The notes beneath the pieces are model-generated. The model was not told the origin of the DNA. It saw only the letters and a program-made list of their open reading frames with translations, and searched no databases. Source: an uncultured Clostridium sp. (GTDB lineage: Bacteria; Bacillota; Clostridia; TANB77; CAG-508). From it: a DNA stretch of 30,545 nucleotides. The stretch is taken from the NCBI GenBank assembly GCA_900553125.1, contig USCB01000019.1, forward strand, positions 1 to 30,545. The letters run 5' to 3'. Of the stretch, positions 15,433-21,894 are shown piece by piece; position 1 is the stretch's first letter, and every line of letters starts with the position of its first letter. The position numbers and the translations under genes are program-made.

Positions 15433-16443
15433 TTAAATTCTCATTTGATAATCATACCCCAAATGTTGATAAGCAGCTGGTAAAACCACTCTTCCTTTTG
15501 GAGTTCTTGCAATAAAACCAATTTGTAATAAGTAAGGTTCATACACGTCCTCGATTGTGTCAATCTCCTCACCCAAAGATGCTGCTAAAGCCTCTATTCC
15601 AACTGGCCTTCCCGAGTATTGAACAATCATCATAGATAACATTTTTCTATCTGTTTCTTCTAAACCTAATTCATCAATTTCTAATTGATTTAATGCATAT
15701 TTTGCAATCTTTAAATCTATTTTCCCATCTGATAATACTAAAGAAAAATCTCTAACTCTTTTTAATAATCTATTTGCAATTCTAGGTGTTCCTCTTGCTC
15801 TTCTTGCAATTTCTATGCTTGCATCATCATCTATTTCTACACCTAAAATTCTACTCGAACGTTTAATTATTGTACTTAAATCTTCTACAGAATAAAGTTC
15901 TAATTTTTGCACAATTCCAAATCTATCTCTAAGTGGCGTTGTAAGTGAACCTGCTTTTGTAGTTGCTCCAATTAAAGTAAACTTTGGTAAATCAAGCCTT
16001 ATAGACTTTGCTTCTGGTCCTTTTCCTATTGTTATATCTAACACAAAATCCTCAAGTGCTGGATATAAAATTTCTTCTACAACTTTACTTAATCTATGTA
16101 TTTCATCAATAAATAAAACATCATTTTCTTCTAGGCTTGTAAGAATTCCTGCTAAATCTCCAGGCTTTTCAATTGCTGGACCTGAAGTTATTCTTATTTT
16201 TGAATGCATTTCATTTGCAATTATTCCTGAAATTGTTGTTTTTCCTAGTCCTGGTGGACCATAAAATAAACAGTGGTCAAGTGCCTCTTTTCTTTTTTTA
16301 GCCGCTTGTATATATATTTTCATACTTTCTTTTACTTTAGTTTGTCCAATATATTCATCAAGTGTTTGTGGTCTAAGAGTGGTTTCCAACCTTTCTTCTT
16401 GAACATTTGCTACTTCTGGACTACTTATATTTTCATTTTCCAT
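15433..16443 (-). CDS. ruvB: Holliday junction branch migration ATPase RuvB
   Basis: RuvB is the hexameric motor that, with RuvA, moves Holliday junctions in recombinational repair. The 336 aa product has Walker A GPPGLGKT (about 62-69), Walker B VLFIDEIHRL (about 109-118), sensor 1 IGATTKAGSLTTPLRDRFG with the arginine finger, and the C-terminal winged-helix domain ending in GRVVLPAAYQHLG. Length is as expected. ruvA is not adjacent. It lies 17 nt after an Alg13-like glycosyltransferase gene, an unusual partner. The Shine-Dalgarno is weak (GGATGTG). Confidence 0.97.
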   Translation of the reverse strand: MENENISSPEVANVQEERLETTLRPQTLDEYIGQTKVKESMKIYIQAAKKRKEALDHCLFYGPPGLGKTTISGIIANEMHSKIRITSGPAIEKPGDLAGILTSLEENDVLFIDEIHRLSKVVEEILYPALEDFVLDITIGKGPEAKSIRLDLPKFTLIGATTKAGSLTTPLRDRFGIVQKLELYSVEDLSTIIKRSSRILGVEIDDDASIEIARRARGTPRIANRLLKRVRDFSLVLSDGKIDLKIAKYALNQLEIDELGLEETDRKMLSMMIVQYSGRPVGIEALAASLGEEIDTIEDVYEPYLLQIGFIARTPKGRVVLPAAYQHLGYDYQMRI

Positions 16444-16460
16444 TTATATTCACATCCATT

Positions 16461-16940
16461 TTAAACTTTTTTTATAAAATCTTCTATTATATTTAGCATT
16501 TTTTGATTATTATTTTTATACTCATTAGGTTCAAAGTTTTCAGATTCCTGTATTGCTTGAGATAAATCTTCCACATCTTGAATTCCTATAAGATAATTTT
16601 TTTCACTAAATACTCTTATTATTTGTCTTTGATGATTATTTACATGTTCACCATATTCGTGAAGTCTTGGCACAGCTATCACTTTTTTGCCTTTTTCTAA
16701 AGCCATTATAATTGAGCCCACTCCACCATGTGTTATTATTAAATTTGCTTTTGACATATATTTGTCAAGCTCTTCTTTTGATATCATATCAAATATTTCC
16801 ATTTTGTTGCTTTTATATTTTGTAAAACCAGCTTGCACAATTACTTGTTCTTTTATTATTTGGTTATCTATGCAATTTTCCACTTCTTGTAGTAGTCTTG
16901 TAAATTCGTTGTGTTGTGTTCCTAATAGTACTAAAATCAT
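16461..16940 (-). CDS. Alg13/PssE-like glycosyltransferase subunit, C-terminal domain type
   Basis: The product resembles the GT28 C-terminal (nucleotide-sugar binding) fold: MILVLLGTQHNEFTRLL at the start and the signature IITHGGVGSIIMALEKGKKVIAVPR near residues 78-102, then EHVNNHQRQI. Such proteins (Alg13, PssE, EpsF) work with an Alg14-like membrane partner to transfer a sugar to a lipid-linked acceptor. I start at MILVLL: AAGGAG lies before this ATG, whereas the 32 in-frame codons upstream run through a palindromic repeat and are not family sequence. The length is then 159 aa. Its partner gene lies directly upstream, separated by that palindrome. Confidence 0.88.
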   Translation of the reverse strand: MILVLLGTQHNEFTRLLQEVENCIDNQIIKEQVIVQAGFTKYKSNKMEIFDMISKEELDKYMSKANLIITHGGVGSIIMALEKGKKVIAVPRLHEYGEHVNNHQRQIIRVFSEKNYLIGIQDVEDLSQAIQESENFEPNEYKNNNQKMLNIIEDFIKKV

Positions 16941-16956
16941 TTCTTTAGCTCCTTTT

Positions 16957-17005
16957 TTGAATTGAGGACGGTTCTTTTTTGAAAAAAGAACCGTCCCCAA
17001 TTCAA
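16957..17005. repeat. 49 bp palindromic repeat (GGACGGTTCTTTT family)
   Basis: An almost perfect palindrome: TTGAATTGAGGACGG faces CCGTCCCCAATTCAA with a GTTCTTTTTT/AAAAAAGAAC core. One mismatch lies in the outer arm. A shorter sister copy lies at 20439-20478. REP-like palindromes with this GGGGACGGTTCTTTT core occur in many Clostridia and are thought to be moved by REP-associated Y1 transposases; no such transposase is in this window. It lies between the Alg14-like and Alg13-like genes. Confidence 0.9.
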
Positions 17006-17016
17006 AATTCAAAATT

Positions 17017-17493
17017 TCAAAAAATTGAACCTCCATATACTGCTTTTGGATAAAGTTTCAACATTTCTTCCCATTGCACAATAAATAAATCTGCAATAGG
17101 ATATATCAACCTTCCTGTCGCAGTTTTTTTATTTATGTTTGCAAATGTTTCTATATAAATTATTTTACTGCCAAAAATTTTTCCTAAATAACACATTGGT
17201 CCTGCCGTATGTGTTCCTGTGGTTATTATTATTTTAGGTTTGATTTTAAAATAATAATATATTGTTTTTAATATTAAATAAAAGTATATGAATATATATT
17301 GAAATATATGACTTCTCGTGCCATATGGTAAATATTTTACCTTTTCACCATATTTTTCTTTCAGATATTCATTAGTTTTATCTTTTTCAGTTATTATATG
17401 ATAATCATATTTTTCAAACAATGAGCTTAACTGAAGTAATTCATTTAAATGCCCACCTGTGCTTGATATAAATAGTACGTTCTTTTTTTTCAT
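17017..17493 (-). CDS. Alg14/PssD-like glycosyltransferase membrane subunit
   Basis: The 158 aa product fits the Alg14/PssD/EpsE family: KNVLFISSTGGHLNELLQL at the N-terminus, a hydrophobic segment (about residues 66-84) and the conserved IIITTGTHTAGPMCYLGK stretch near 90-107. It would bind the acceptor lipid and membrane and recruit the Alg13-like subunit encoded just downstream. The two halves together would form one glycosyltransferase for a surface polysaccharide or glycolipid. It starts 1 nt past the sortase gene's stop. Confidence 0.88.
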   Translation of the reverse strand: MKKKNVLFISSTGGHLNELLQLSSLFEKYDYHIITEKDKTNEYLKEKYGEKVKYLPYGTRSHIFQYIFIYFYLILKTIYYYFKIKPKIIITTGTHTAGPMCYLGKIFGSKIIYIETFANINKKTATGRLIYPIADLFIVQWEEMLKLYPKAVYGGSIF

Positions 17494-17494
17494 T

Positions 17495-18151
17495 TTAATC
17501 CGCTCTTCCTAATATTATTATTCTATTATCATCACTTGCATCTGTGCAACATGATAATGCTATTACTGGTTTTTCAACTTCGTTATTTAAAAATGACGTA
17601 TCATCAGATGTTGTTATAAATTTAGAGTATATTGTGTATTGTTTTTCTACTCCTTGATAGTCTGTAAAGTAAAATACATCTCCCTCTGATAATTTTTTAT
17701 TATTTGAAAACATTTTTCCATTTCTTCTATTATGACCTACAATTAATGAAATACCTGATTCATTTATTCCTCCTGATGTATATAAAAATGCCGGCATTTT
17801 TTCCATTTTATTTGCATCTGGATTACTATATACTTCTGTTCTTAATTTAGTTTTTGGGATGTATAGGGTTCCAATTGTTGCATTCATATTATATATATTT
17901 TGTGTTAGTGTTGATGCGTCTTTTTTGGGCTTTGTTTCTGGTTTTGAATCTTGCTCTGGTTCATTATCTTGGTTATTTTGGCTTTCTTCATCCATTCCAA
18001 TTACTAATATATTTTCTTCTGTTGTATTTTTATTCTCATCTACTGGTGCTGATATTTCTTTTGATTGATTATATTTTATTAGTATAATTACAGCTATTGC
18101 TATAATTATAATCATTAAGGTTATTATTACATATTTTATTTTTTTGTTCAT
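17495..18151 (-). CDS. Class B-like sortase
   Basis: Sortases are membrane-anchored transpeptidases that cut surface proteins at a sorting motif and link them to cell wall or pilin. The 218 aa product has an N-terminal signal-anchor (about 6-26), an Asn/Glu-rich linker (30-80) and a sortase fold with catalytic His140 (VGHNRR), Cys202 (ALSCCT, in place of the common TLSTC) and Arg210 (DNRIIILGR). A second cysteine, Cys201, adjoins the nucleophile, which is unusual. GAGGGTG precedes the ATG. No substrate with an LPxTG-like motif was seen in the window. It heads the glycosyltransferase-ruvB-queH run. Confidence 0.88.
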   Translation of the reverse strand: MNKKIKYVIITLMIIIIAIAVIILIKYNQSKEISAPVDENKNTTEENILVIGMDEESQNNQDNEPEQDSKPETKPKKDASTLTQNIYNMNATIGTLYIPKTKLRTEVYSNPDANKMEKMPAFLYTSGGINESGISLIVGHNRRNGKMFSNNKKLSEGDVFYFTDYQGVEKQYTIYSKFITTSDDTSFLNNEVEKPVIALSCCTDASDDNRIIILGRAD

Positions 18152-18184
18152 AATTTCACCCTCTTTTTGATTAACTCTTTATTT

Positions 18185-18212
18185 ATTATAACATTTTTTT
18201 TATTGTTTGCAA
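18185..18212 (-). promoter_or_regulatory. Probable promoter of the sortase operon
   Basis: TTGCAA (18212-18207) and TATAAT (18190-18185) are 16 bp apart on the minus strand, about 35 nt before the sortase start codon. The -10 is perfect, the -35 partial. Confidence 0.6.
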
Positions 18213-18298
18213 ATAATTTTTGTATTATTTACTGTAATTCGTAATAAAATCTGAAACCATAGAGCCAAGCTCAAGAGGAATATTAATTATATGTTTTT

Positions 18299-18943
18299 TT
18301 ATTCTCTAAATCCATCAGCTAATTTTTCTATAGCCTTAGTTTCAATTCTCGAAACATAAGAACGTGAAATCCCCATCATTTTAGCAATTTCTTTTTGTGT
18401 CTTTGGTTTCCCTCCTTTTAAACCAAATCTAAGTTCAATAATTGTTTTTTCTCTATCTTTCAATACTTCTTTAATTTTATTGTACATTTTTTTCACCTTC
18501 ATTTTTGTATCAACAACATCATCTAAGCATTTATCGTCATTTTCCAAAACTTCTTCTAAAGTTATAACATTATCATCTTTATCTTTCCCAATAGGTTCAT
18601 TTAAGTGAACTTCAGCATTCAATTTCTTTGTTGAACGTAGCATCATTAAGATTTCATTATCCACACATTTTGACACATAAGTTGAAAGTTTAGAACCTTT
18701 CTCTGGCTTAAAACTATTTACCCCTTTTATTAAACCAATTGTACCAATTGAAAGTAAATCATCCTGGTCAATATTTGTATTTGCATATTTTTTACATACG
18801 TGAACTACAAGTCTTAAATTTCTTTCTATAAGCAAATTCCTTGCCTCTTCATCACCATTTGCAAATTTTTCTAACGCTATTTTTTCTTCTTCTGGAGTTA
18901 ATGGCTCTGGAAATAAATTTGTTCCAGTAATATATCCGAACAA
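18299..18943 (-). CDS. sigK: Sporulation sigma factor of the SigK family
   Basis: SigK directs late mother-cell transcription during sporulation. The product has region 2 (NLLIERNLRLVVHVCKKYANTNIDQDDLLSIGTIGLIKGVNSF), the -10 recognition region with YVSKCVDNEILMMLR, and region 4 with the helix-turn-helix TQKEIAKMMGISRSYVSRIETKAIEKL. Only a TTG without a Shine-Dalgarno is available in this frame; the in-frame stop is six codons further up. A good ATG with GGAGGTG at 19001 opens a hydrophobic peptide one frame away that resembles the N-terminal leader of SigK proteins, so a frame break near 18943 is likely. The gene is not interrupted by a skin-like element. Confidence 0.88.
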   Translation of the reverse strand: MFGYITGTNLFPEPLTPEEEKIALEKFANGDEEARNLLIERNLRLVVHVCKKYANTNIDQDDLLSIGTIGLIKGVNSFKPEKGSKLSTYVSKCVDNEILMMLRSTKKLNAEVHLNEPIGKDKDDNVITLEEVLENDDKCLDDVVDTKMKVKKMYNKIKEVLKDREKTIIELRFGLKGGKPKTQKEIAKMMGISRSYVSRIETKAIEKLADGFRE

Positions 18944-19001
18944 CCAATATGGCTGTTTTTAAGAATTGTAAAAAACCTGTTATAAAAATGCCAAAACACA
19001 T
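18944..19001 (-). other. Out-of-frame N-terminal leader segment of sigK
   Basis: Starting at an ATG preceded by GGAGGTG, this stretch encodes MCFGIFITGFLQFLKTAIL, a hydrophobic leader like those in front of the conserved GYVTG/FPxPL start of SigK proteins. It is in a different frame from the sigma factor body; one extra base in ATATTGGTTGTTCGG would explain it. A CATATAAT box upstream of the ribosome binding site resembles a SigE -10, but no convincing -35 was seen. Confidence 0.6.
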
Positions 19002-19143
19002 ATAAGCACCTCCATTTTTCTCTACCCAATTATATGTGAGGAAAAATAAAAAGTGCCTGACCTTATTTTTTATTTTGATTGATGATAGATTTTAGTATAT
19101 TTTTAGAGTTTATACATATATTTATTTAAAAGGAGCTGATTTT

Positions 19144-19866
19144 TTGAGTTTTCTTAAAAGCTTTTTTCAAGGAATATTAATCGGTGCAGGTGCAATTTTG
19201 CCTGGAATAAGTAGTGGGGTTTTATGTGTTATTTTTGGAATTTATGAAAATTTACTTAATTGTGTTTTGAACTTTTTTAAAAATATAAAAGAAAATTTTA
19301 AATATTTATTCCCAATCGGACTCGGAACTTTTATTGGAATTGTTTTATTTGGTAATATATTAAAATATCTATTTTTTGCTTATCCAATTCAAATAAAATT
19401 TATTTTTATTGGTCTAATTTTAGGCAGTATCCCTGCTTTAATTAAGACATGTACCTCTAAAACCAAATTCAAACTATCCTATTTAATTTTTACATTTATG
19501 GCTCTTTTATTGGGAATTTTTTTAGTTATTTTAGAAAAAAGGATTTCAAAATTTAATGAAGTAAACTATAATTTTTTATTTTTAATAATCTCTGGATTTC
19601 TTATGTCTGCTGGAATAATTATACCTGGGGTTAGTAATACTCTAATTTTAATGCTTTTAGGAGTTTATGAGCATTACTTAGATGCTGTTTCTATCATATA
19701 CTTGCCTTTTCTTTTTCCTTTAGGTATTGGAATTATAATTGGTAGTATATTTTTTATGAAACTAACTAAATTTTTATTAGATAAATTTTATCCTCAAACT
19801 TTTTTTGCTATAATTGGTTTTACTTTGGGTTCAGTTTTTATATTATACCCACGGTTTCACTTTTGA
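19144..19866 (+). CDS. DUF368 polytopic membrane protein, C-terminus frameshifted
   Basis: The 240 aa product is hydrophobic throughout. It has the internal repeat typical of DUF368: GILIGAGAILPGISSGVLCVIFGIYE near the start and MSAGIIIPGVSNTLILMLLGVYEHYL near 157-182. Some family members are implicated as undecaprenyl phosphate or polyprenyl-phosphate flippases; the substrate here is not known. The start is TTG with AAAGGAG 10 nt before it. The frame ends early after FILYP. One frame over, codons from 19853 to the TAA at 19933 encode GFTFDLTGLVSILSLILGF and the expected last membrane segment, so a one-base insertion near 19852 probably truncates it. It is the only plus-strand gene. Confidence 0.87.
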   Translation: MSFLKSFFQGILIGAGAILPGISSGVLCVIFGIYENLLNCVLNFFKNIKENFKYLFPIGLGTFIGIVLFGNILKYLFFAYPIQIKFIFIGLILGSIPALIKTCTSKTKFKLSYLIFTFMALLLGIFLVILEKRISKFNEVNYNFLFLIISGFLMSAGIIIPGVSNTLILMLLGVYEHYLDAVSIIYLPFLFPLGIGIIIGSIFFMKLTKFLLDKFYPQTFFAIIGFTLGSVFILYPRFHF

Positions 19867-19901
19867 CTTAACCGGTCTTGTTTCAATTTTAAGTTTAATT
19901 C

Positions 19902-19944
19902 TAGGATTTATTTTAGCTAATTTTCTTGGCTAAAATAAATCCTA
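19902..19944. terminator. Bidirectional hairpin between convergent genes
   Basis: TAGGATTTATTTTAGC pairs perfectly over 16 bp with GCTAAAATAAATCCTA across an 11 nt loop. It lies between the end of the DUF368 gene and the end of the deaminase gene, which converge. There is no strong U-tract on either side, so it may act as a roadblock or 3'-end stabiliser as much as a classical terminator. It overlaps the last codons of the restored DUF368 frame. Confidence 0.65.
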
Positions 19945-19945
19945 A

Positions 19946-20419
19946 TTAATTTAATGTATCATCATTTTTTATCCATTCTTCTACACATTCTATTCTATAA
20001 TTTTCTTTGTCATCTCTCATAACAACTTTTTCTATTCCTGCATTTATTATCATTCTTTTGCATAATGTGCATGGATAATTATCAGATATGTATTCACCAT
20101 TTCTTTTATTAATTCCAACCAAATATAATGTTGCACCTAGCATATCTCTTCTATTTGCACTTATTATAGCATTTTGCTCACTATGTACAGATCTACACAT
20201 TTCATATCCTGCACCACTTAAATCTGTTTTTTGTTTACGTATACAATATCCCAAATCAAGGCAATTTTTTCTGCCTCTTGGTGCTCCACTATACCCTGTT
20301 GATATTATTTCGTCATTTTTTACGATTACACTTCCATAATTGTTTCTTAGGCATGTTCCTCTTTCTAGAATTGTTTCTGCTATGTCTAAGTAATAGTTTG
20401 TTTTGTCTACTCTTTCCAT
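19946..20419 (-). CDS. dCMP deaminase family protein
   Basis: This family deaminates dCMP to dUMP for thymidylate synthesis; the ComEB competence-linked proteins belong here. The 157 aa product has the zinc-dependent deaminase motif HSEQNAI (zinc-binding His79, catalytic Glu81) and PCTLC (Cys117, Cys120). GYSGAPRGRKNCLDLGYCIR is typical of the dCMP branch. The ATG is preceded by AAGGAGC. A palindromic repeat lies directly upstream, then the oxidoreductase gene. Confidence 0.92.
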   Translation of the reverse strand: MERVDKTNYYLDIAETILERGTCLRNNYGSVIVKNDEIISTGYSGAPRGRKNCLDLGYCIRKQKTDLSGAGYEMCRSVHSEQNAIISANRRDMLGATLYLVGINKRNGEYISDNYPCTLCKRMIINAGIEKVVMRDDKENYRIECVEEWIKNDDTLN

Positions 20420-20438
20420 TTTTTTGCTCCTTTTTTGT

Positions 20439-20478
20439 ATTGGGGACGGTTCTTTTCGCGAAAAGAACCGTCCCCAAT
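20439..20478. repeat. 40 bp perfect palindrome (GGGGACGGTTCTTTT family)
   Basis: ATTGGGGACGGTTCTTTTCG followed by its exact reverse complement, with a CGCG centre. It shares its core with the repeat at 16957-17005 and sits between two minus-strand genes, 10 nt from the downstream end of the DapB-like gene. In RNA it would make a very strong hairpin with few U residues after it. Confidence 0.93.
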
Positions 20479-20488
20479 CAGAAAAATG

Positions 20489-21538
20489 TTAATATTTCAA
20501 TGCTCCCATTCTTGAAGTTGGTACAAATCCGTCTTCCGCTTTTATCAAATCAGGTATTCTATTTACAATACTTGCACAAGTAAGTTCAACTGTTTTAGGT
20601 TCCGTTATAACAACTCTTGTATCTGGCTCTCCATATATTGTCCAATCATTTGTATCCACATCGTCTTTATCATATACTTTTCCTATGCATTCAGCCTCTA
20701 TTATAACTCCTTCTTTAGTTTCAGCTGTTACAACAGCACTCATTCCTGTTGCATTTCCGGCTTTTATATCCATATCTAATGTATTTGAATGGATGTCTTC
20801 TTTTGCAACTATTGGCACACATTTTTGTGTCATAGATGTTATTGTAAATCCAAATTTGTCTGCAAGCCAAGGAACTACATTCCACATGTATGATGGTGTA
20901 TATGTTCCGCTTTCTATTATTTTTTGTCTTTCTTCATTACTTATTTTGTCTGCTGCAGCTATCTTTTGGTCAAATTCTTCTAAGGTCATTCCTGAACCAT
21001 GTACTTGAGCTAATGCTATTCCATAGTCTTCTACATTGTATGATGAACTTCCTTTTATTTTTGTTATTTTATGTGTTGCACCAGCCAAAGTGTAAATTAA
21101 ATTTCCCCAAAATACGTCTTGATATCCACTTCCTGTTATTGTACAATGATTTTCTTTTGCTAATTTATCTAATTTTTCTGTTAGTTTCGGATTTGATGCT
21201 TCTGGATAAAATGCTTCTTCACATGTTGTTATTGCATTTATTCCAAGTTCTGCACATAATGTAAGTGCTTCGTCTAGGTCACTTATTAAACTCATTGTTG
21301 TTACTATACATACATCTGGCTTTGTTTCTTCTAAGACCTTACGTGCATCTTTTACATCCGCAACTTTTACTCCTTTTTCTTCACAATTATTTTCTATGAT
21401 TTCTGAAATGTCTTTTCCAATTACATTTGGATTGATGTCTATTGCTCCTACAATCTCATACCCTTTTTCAATGGCATATCTCATTGTGTATGCACTCATC
21501 TTTCCACATCCATATTGGACAATTTTTACTTTTTCCAT
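20489..21538 (-). CDS. NAD(P)-dependent DapB-like oxidoreductase, 2,4-diaminopentanoate dehydrogenase-like
   Basis: The 349 aa product has an N-terminal Rossmann motif (VQYGCGKMSAYTMRYAIEKGYEIVGAID), a central IVTTMSLISDLDEALTLCAELGINAITTCEEAFYP, and a C-terminal domain like that of 2,4-diaminopentanoate dehydrogenase, the clostridial enzyme of ornithine fermentation. It could act on diaminopentanoate or a related amino acid; no other ornithine-degradation gene is adjacent, so the substrate is uncertain. AGGAGG precedes the ATG. A consensus promoter lies about 85 nt upstream. Confidence 0.82.
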   Translation of the reverse strand: MEKVKIVQYGCGKMSAYTMRYAIEKGYEIVGAIDINPNVIGKDISEIIENNCEEKGVKVADVKDARKVLEETKPDVCIVTTMSLISDLDEALTLCAELGINAITTCEEAFYPEASNPKLTEKLDKLAKENHCTITGSGYQDVFWGNLIYTLAGATHKITKIKGSSSYNVEDYGIALAQVHGSGMTLEEFDQKIAAADKISNEERQKIIESGTYTPSYMWNVVPWLADKFGFTITSMTQKCVPIVAKEDIHSNTLDMDIKAGNATGMSAVVTAETKEGVIIEAECIGKVYDKDDVDTNDWTIYGEPDTRVVITEPKTVELTCASIVNRIPDLIKAEDGFVPTSRMGALKY

Positions 21539-21621
21539 AAATCTACCTCCTAAAAATATTTTTCCCGTATGTTGTTATTTTAATCGGGATTTTTAGGTCT
21601 TTTCATAATTTGTATGATTTT

Positions 21622-21650
21622 CTTATATCATATCAATTAGAAGTTGTCAA
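21622..21650 (-). promoter_or_regulatory. Sigma-A promoter of the DapB-like oxidoreductase gene
   Basis: TTGACA (21650-21645), a 17 bp spacer and TATAAG (21627-21622) on the minus strand. The leader that follows contains CCCG and CGGG segments that could pair just before the ribosome binding site. Confidence 0.78.
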
Positions 21651-21670
21651 TAATTTATTTTATGAATAAT

Positions 21671-21771
21671 AAAAAACAAGACCCCTAAAAGTCTTGCATC
21701 TTGGCTCCATTGAAGTAGTTATCTACAACTTTTTTGCCTCTCATAACGATTGATACAAATATCAATCAATT
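21671..21771 (-). ncRNA. Candidate stand-alone small RNA (about 100 nt)
   Basis: A promoter (21778-21805) is followed by a short transcribed stretch that ends in an intrinsic terminator, CAAGAC-8 nt loop-GTCTTG-TTTTTT (21696-21671). Between them are an 8 bp hairpin (GATTGATA-TTTG-TATCAATC), then a GTAG-ATAA-CTAC hairpin enclosed by GGC and GCC. A 19-codon frame (MRGKKVVDNYFNGAKMQDF, 21744-21685) lies inside but has no Shine-Dalgarno and stops within the terminator loop. I match it to no known riboswitch or sRNA class. Alternatively it is the 3' end of a lost gene. Confidence 0.45.
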
Positions 21772-21777
21772 TACTAA

Positions 21778-21805
21778 AGTATATCATATTTTTAACAGAT
21801 TACAA
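21778..21805 (-). promoter_or_regulatory. Promoter of the candidate small RNA
   Basis: TTGTAA (21805-21800), 16 bp spacer and TATACT (21783-21778) with an upstream TG giving an extended -10. Confidence 0.6.
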
Positions 21806-21840
21806 TAGTTTTATATATTAATTTATATATTTTAGTAAAG

Positions 21841-21873
21841 TAAAACACGAGCCTCACAATAGCAGGGCTCGTG
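21841..21873 (-). terminator. Intrinsic terminator of the 452 aa gene
   Basis: CACGAGCC pairs with GGCTCGTG around a 12 nt loop, followed by TTTTA, 22 nt past the stop codon. The stem is GC-rich compared with other terminators in the window, in line with the different composition of the gene. Confidence 0.8.
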
Positions 21874-21894
21874 CTTTCGAAAATACAGTTTTAC

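Noticed and set aside
16957..20478. Two related palindromes as a CRISPR array
   Set aside because: Only two copies, 3.4 kb apart, each self-complementary over its whole length, with no spacers and no cas genes.
21685..21744. 19-codon peptide MRGKKVVDNYFNGAKMQDF as a stand-alone gene
   Set aside because: No Shine-Dalgarno, and it stops inside a terminator loop; annotated as part of a possible small RNA instead.
21693..21744. GTTGTAGAT motif resembling a Cas12a repeat
   Set aside because: A single occurrence, no array and no effector gene; the likeness is a chance short match.
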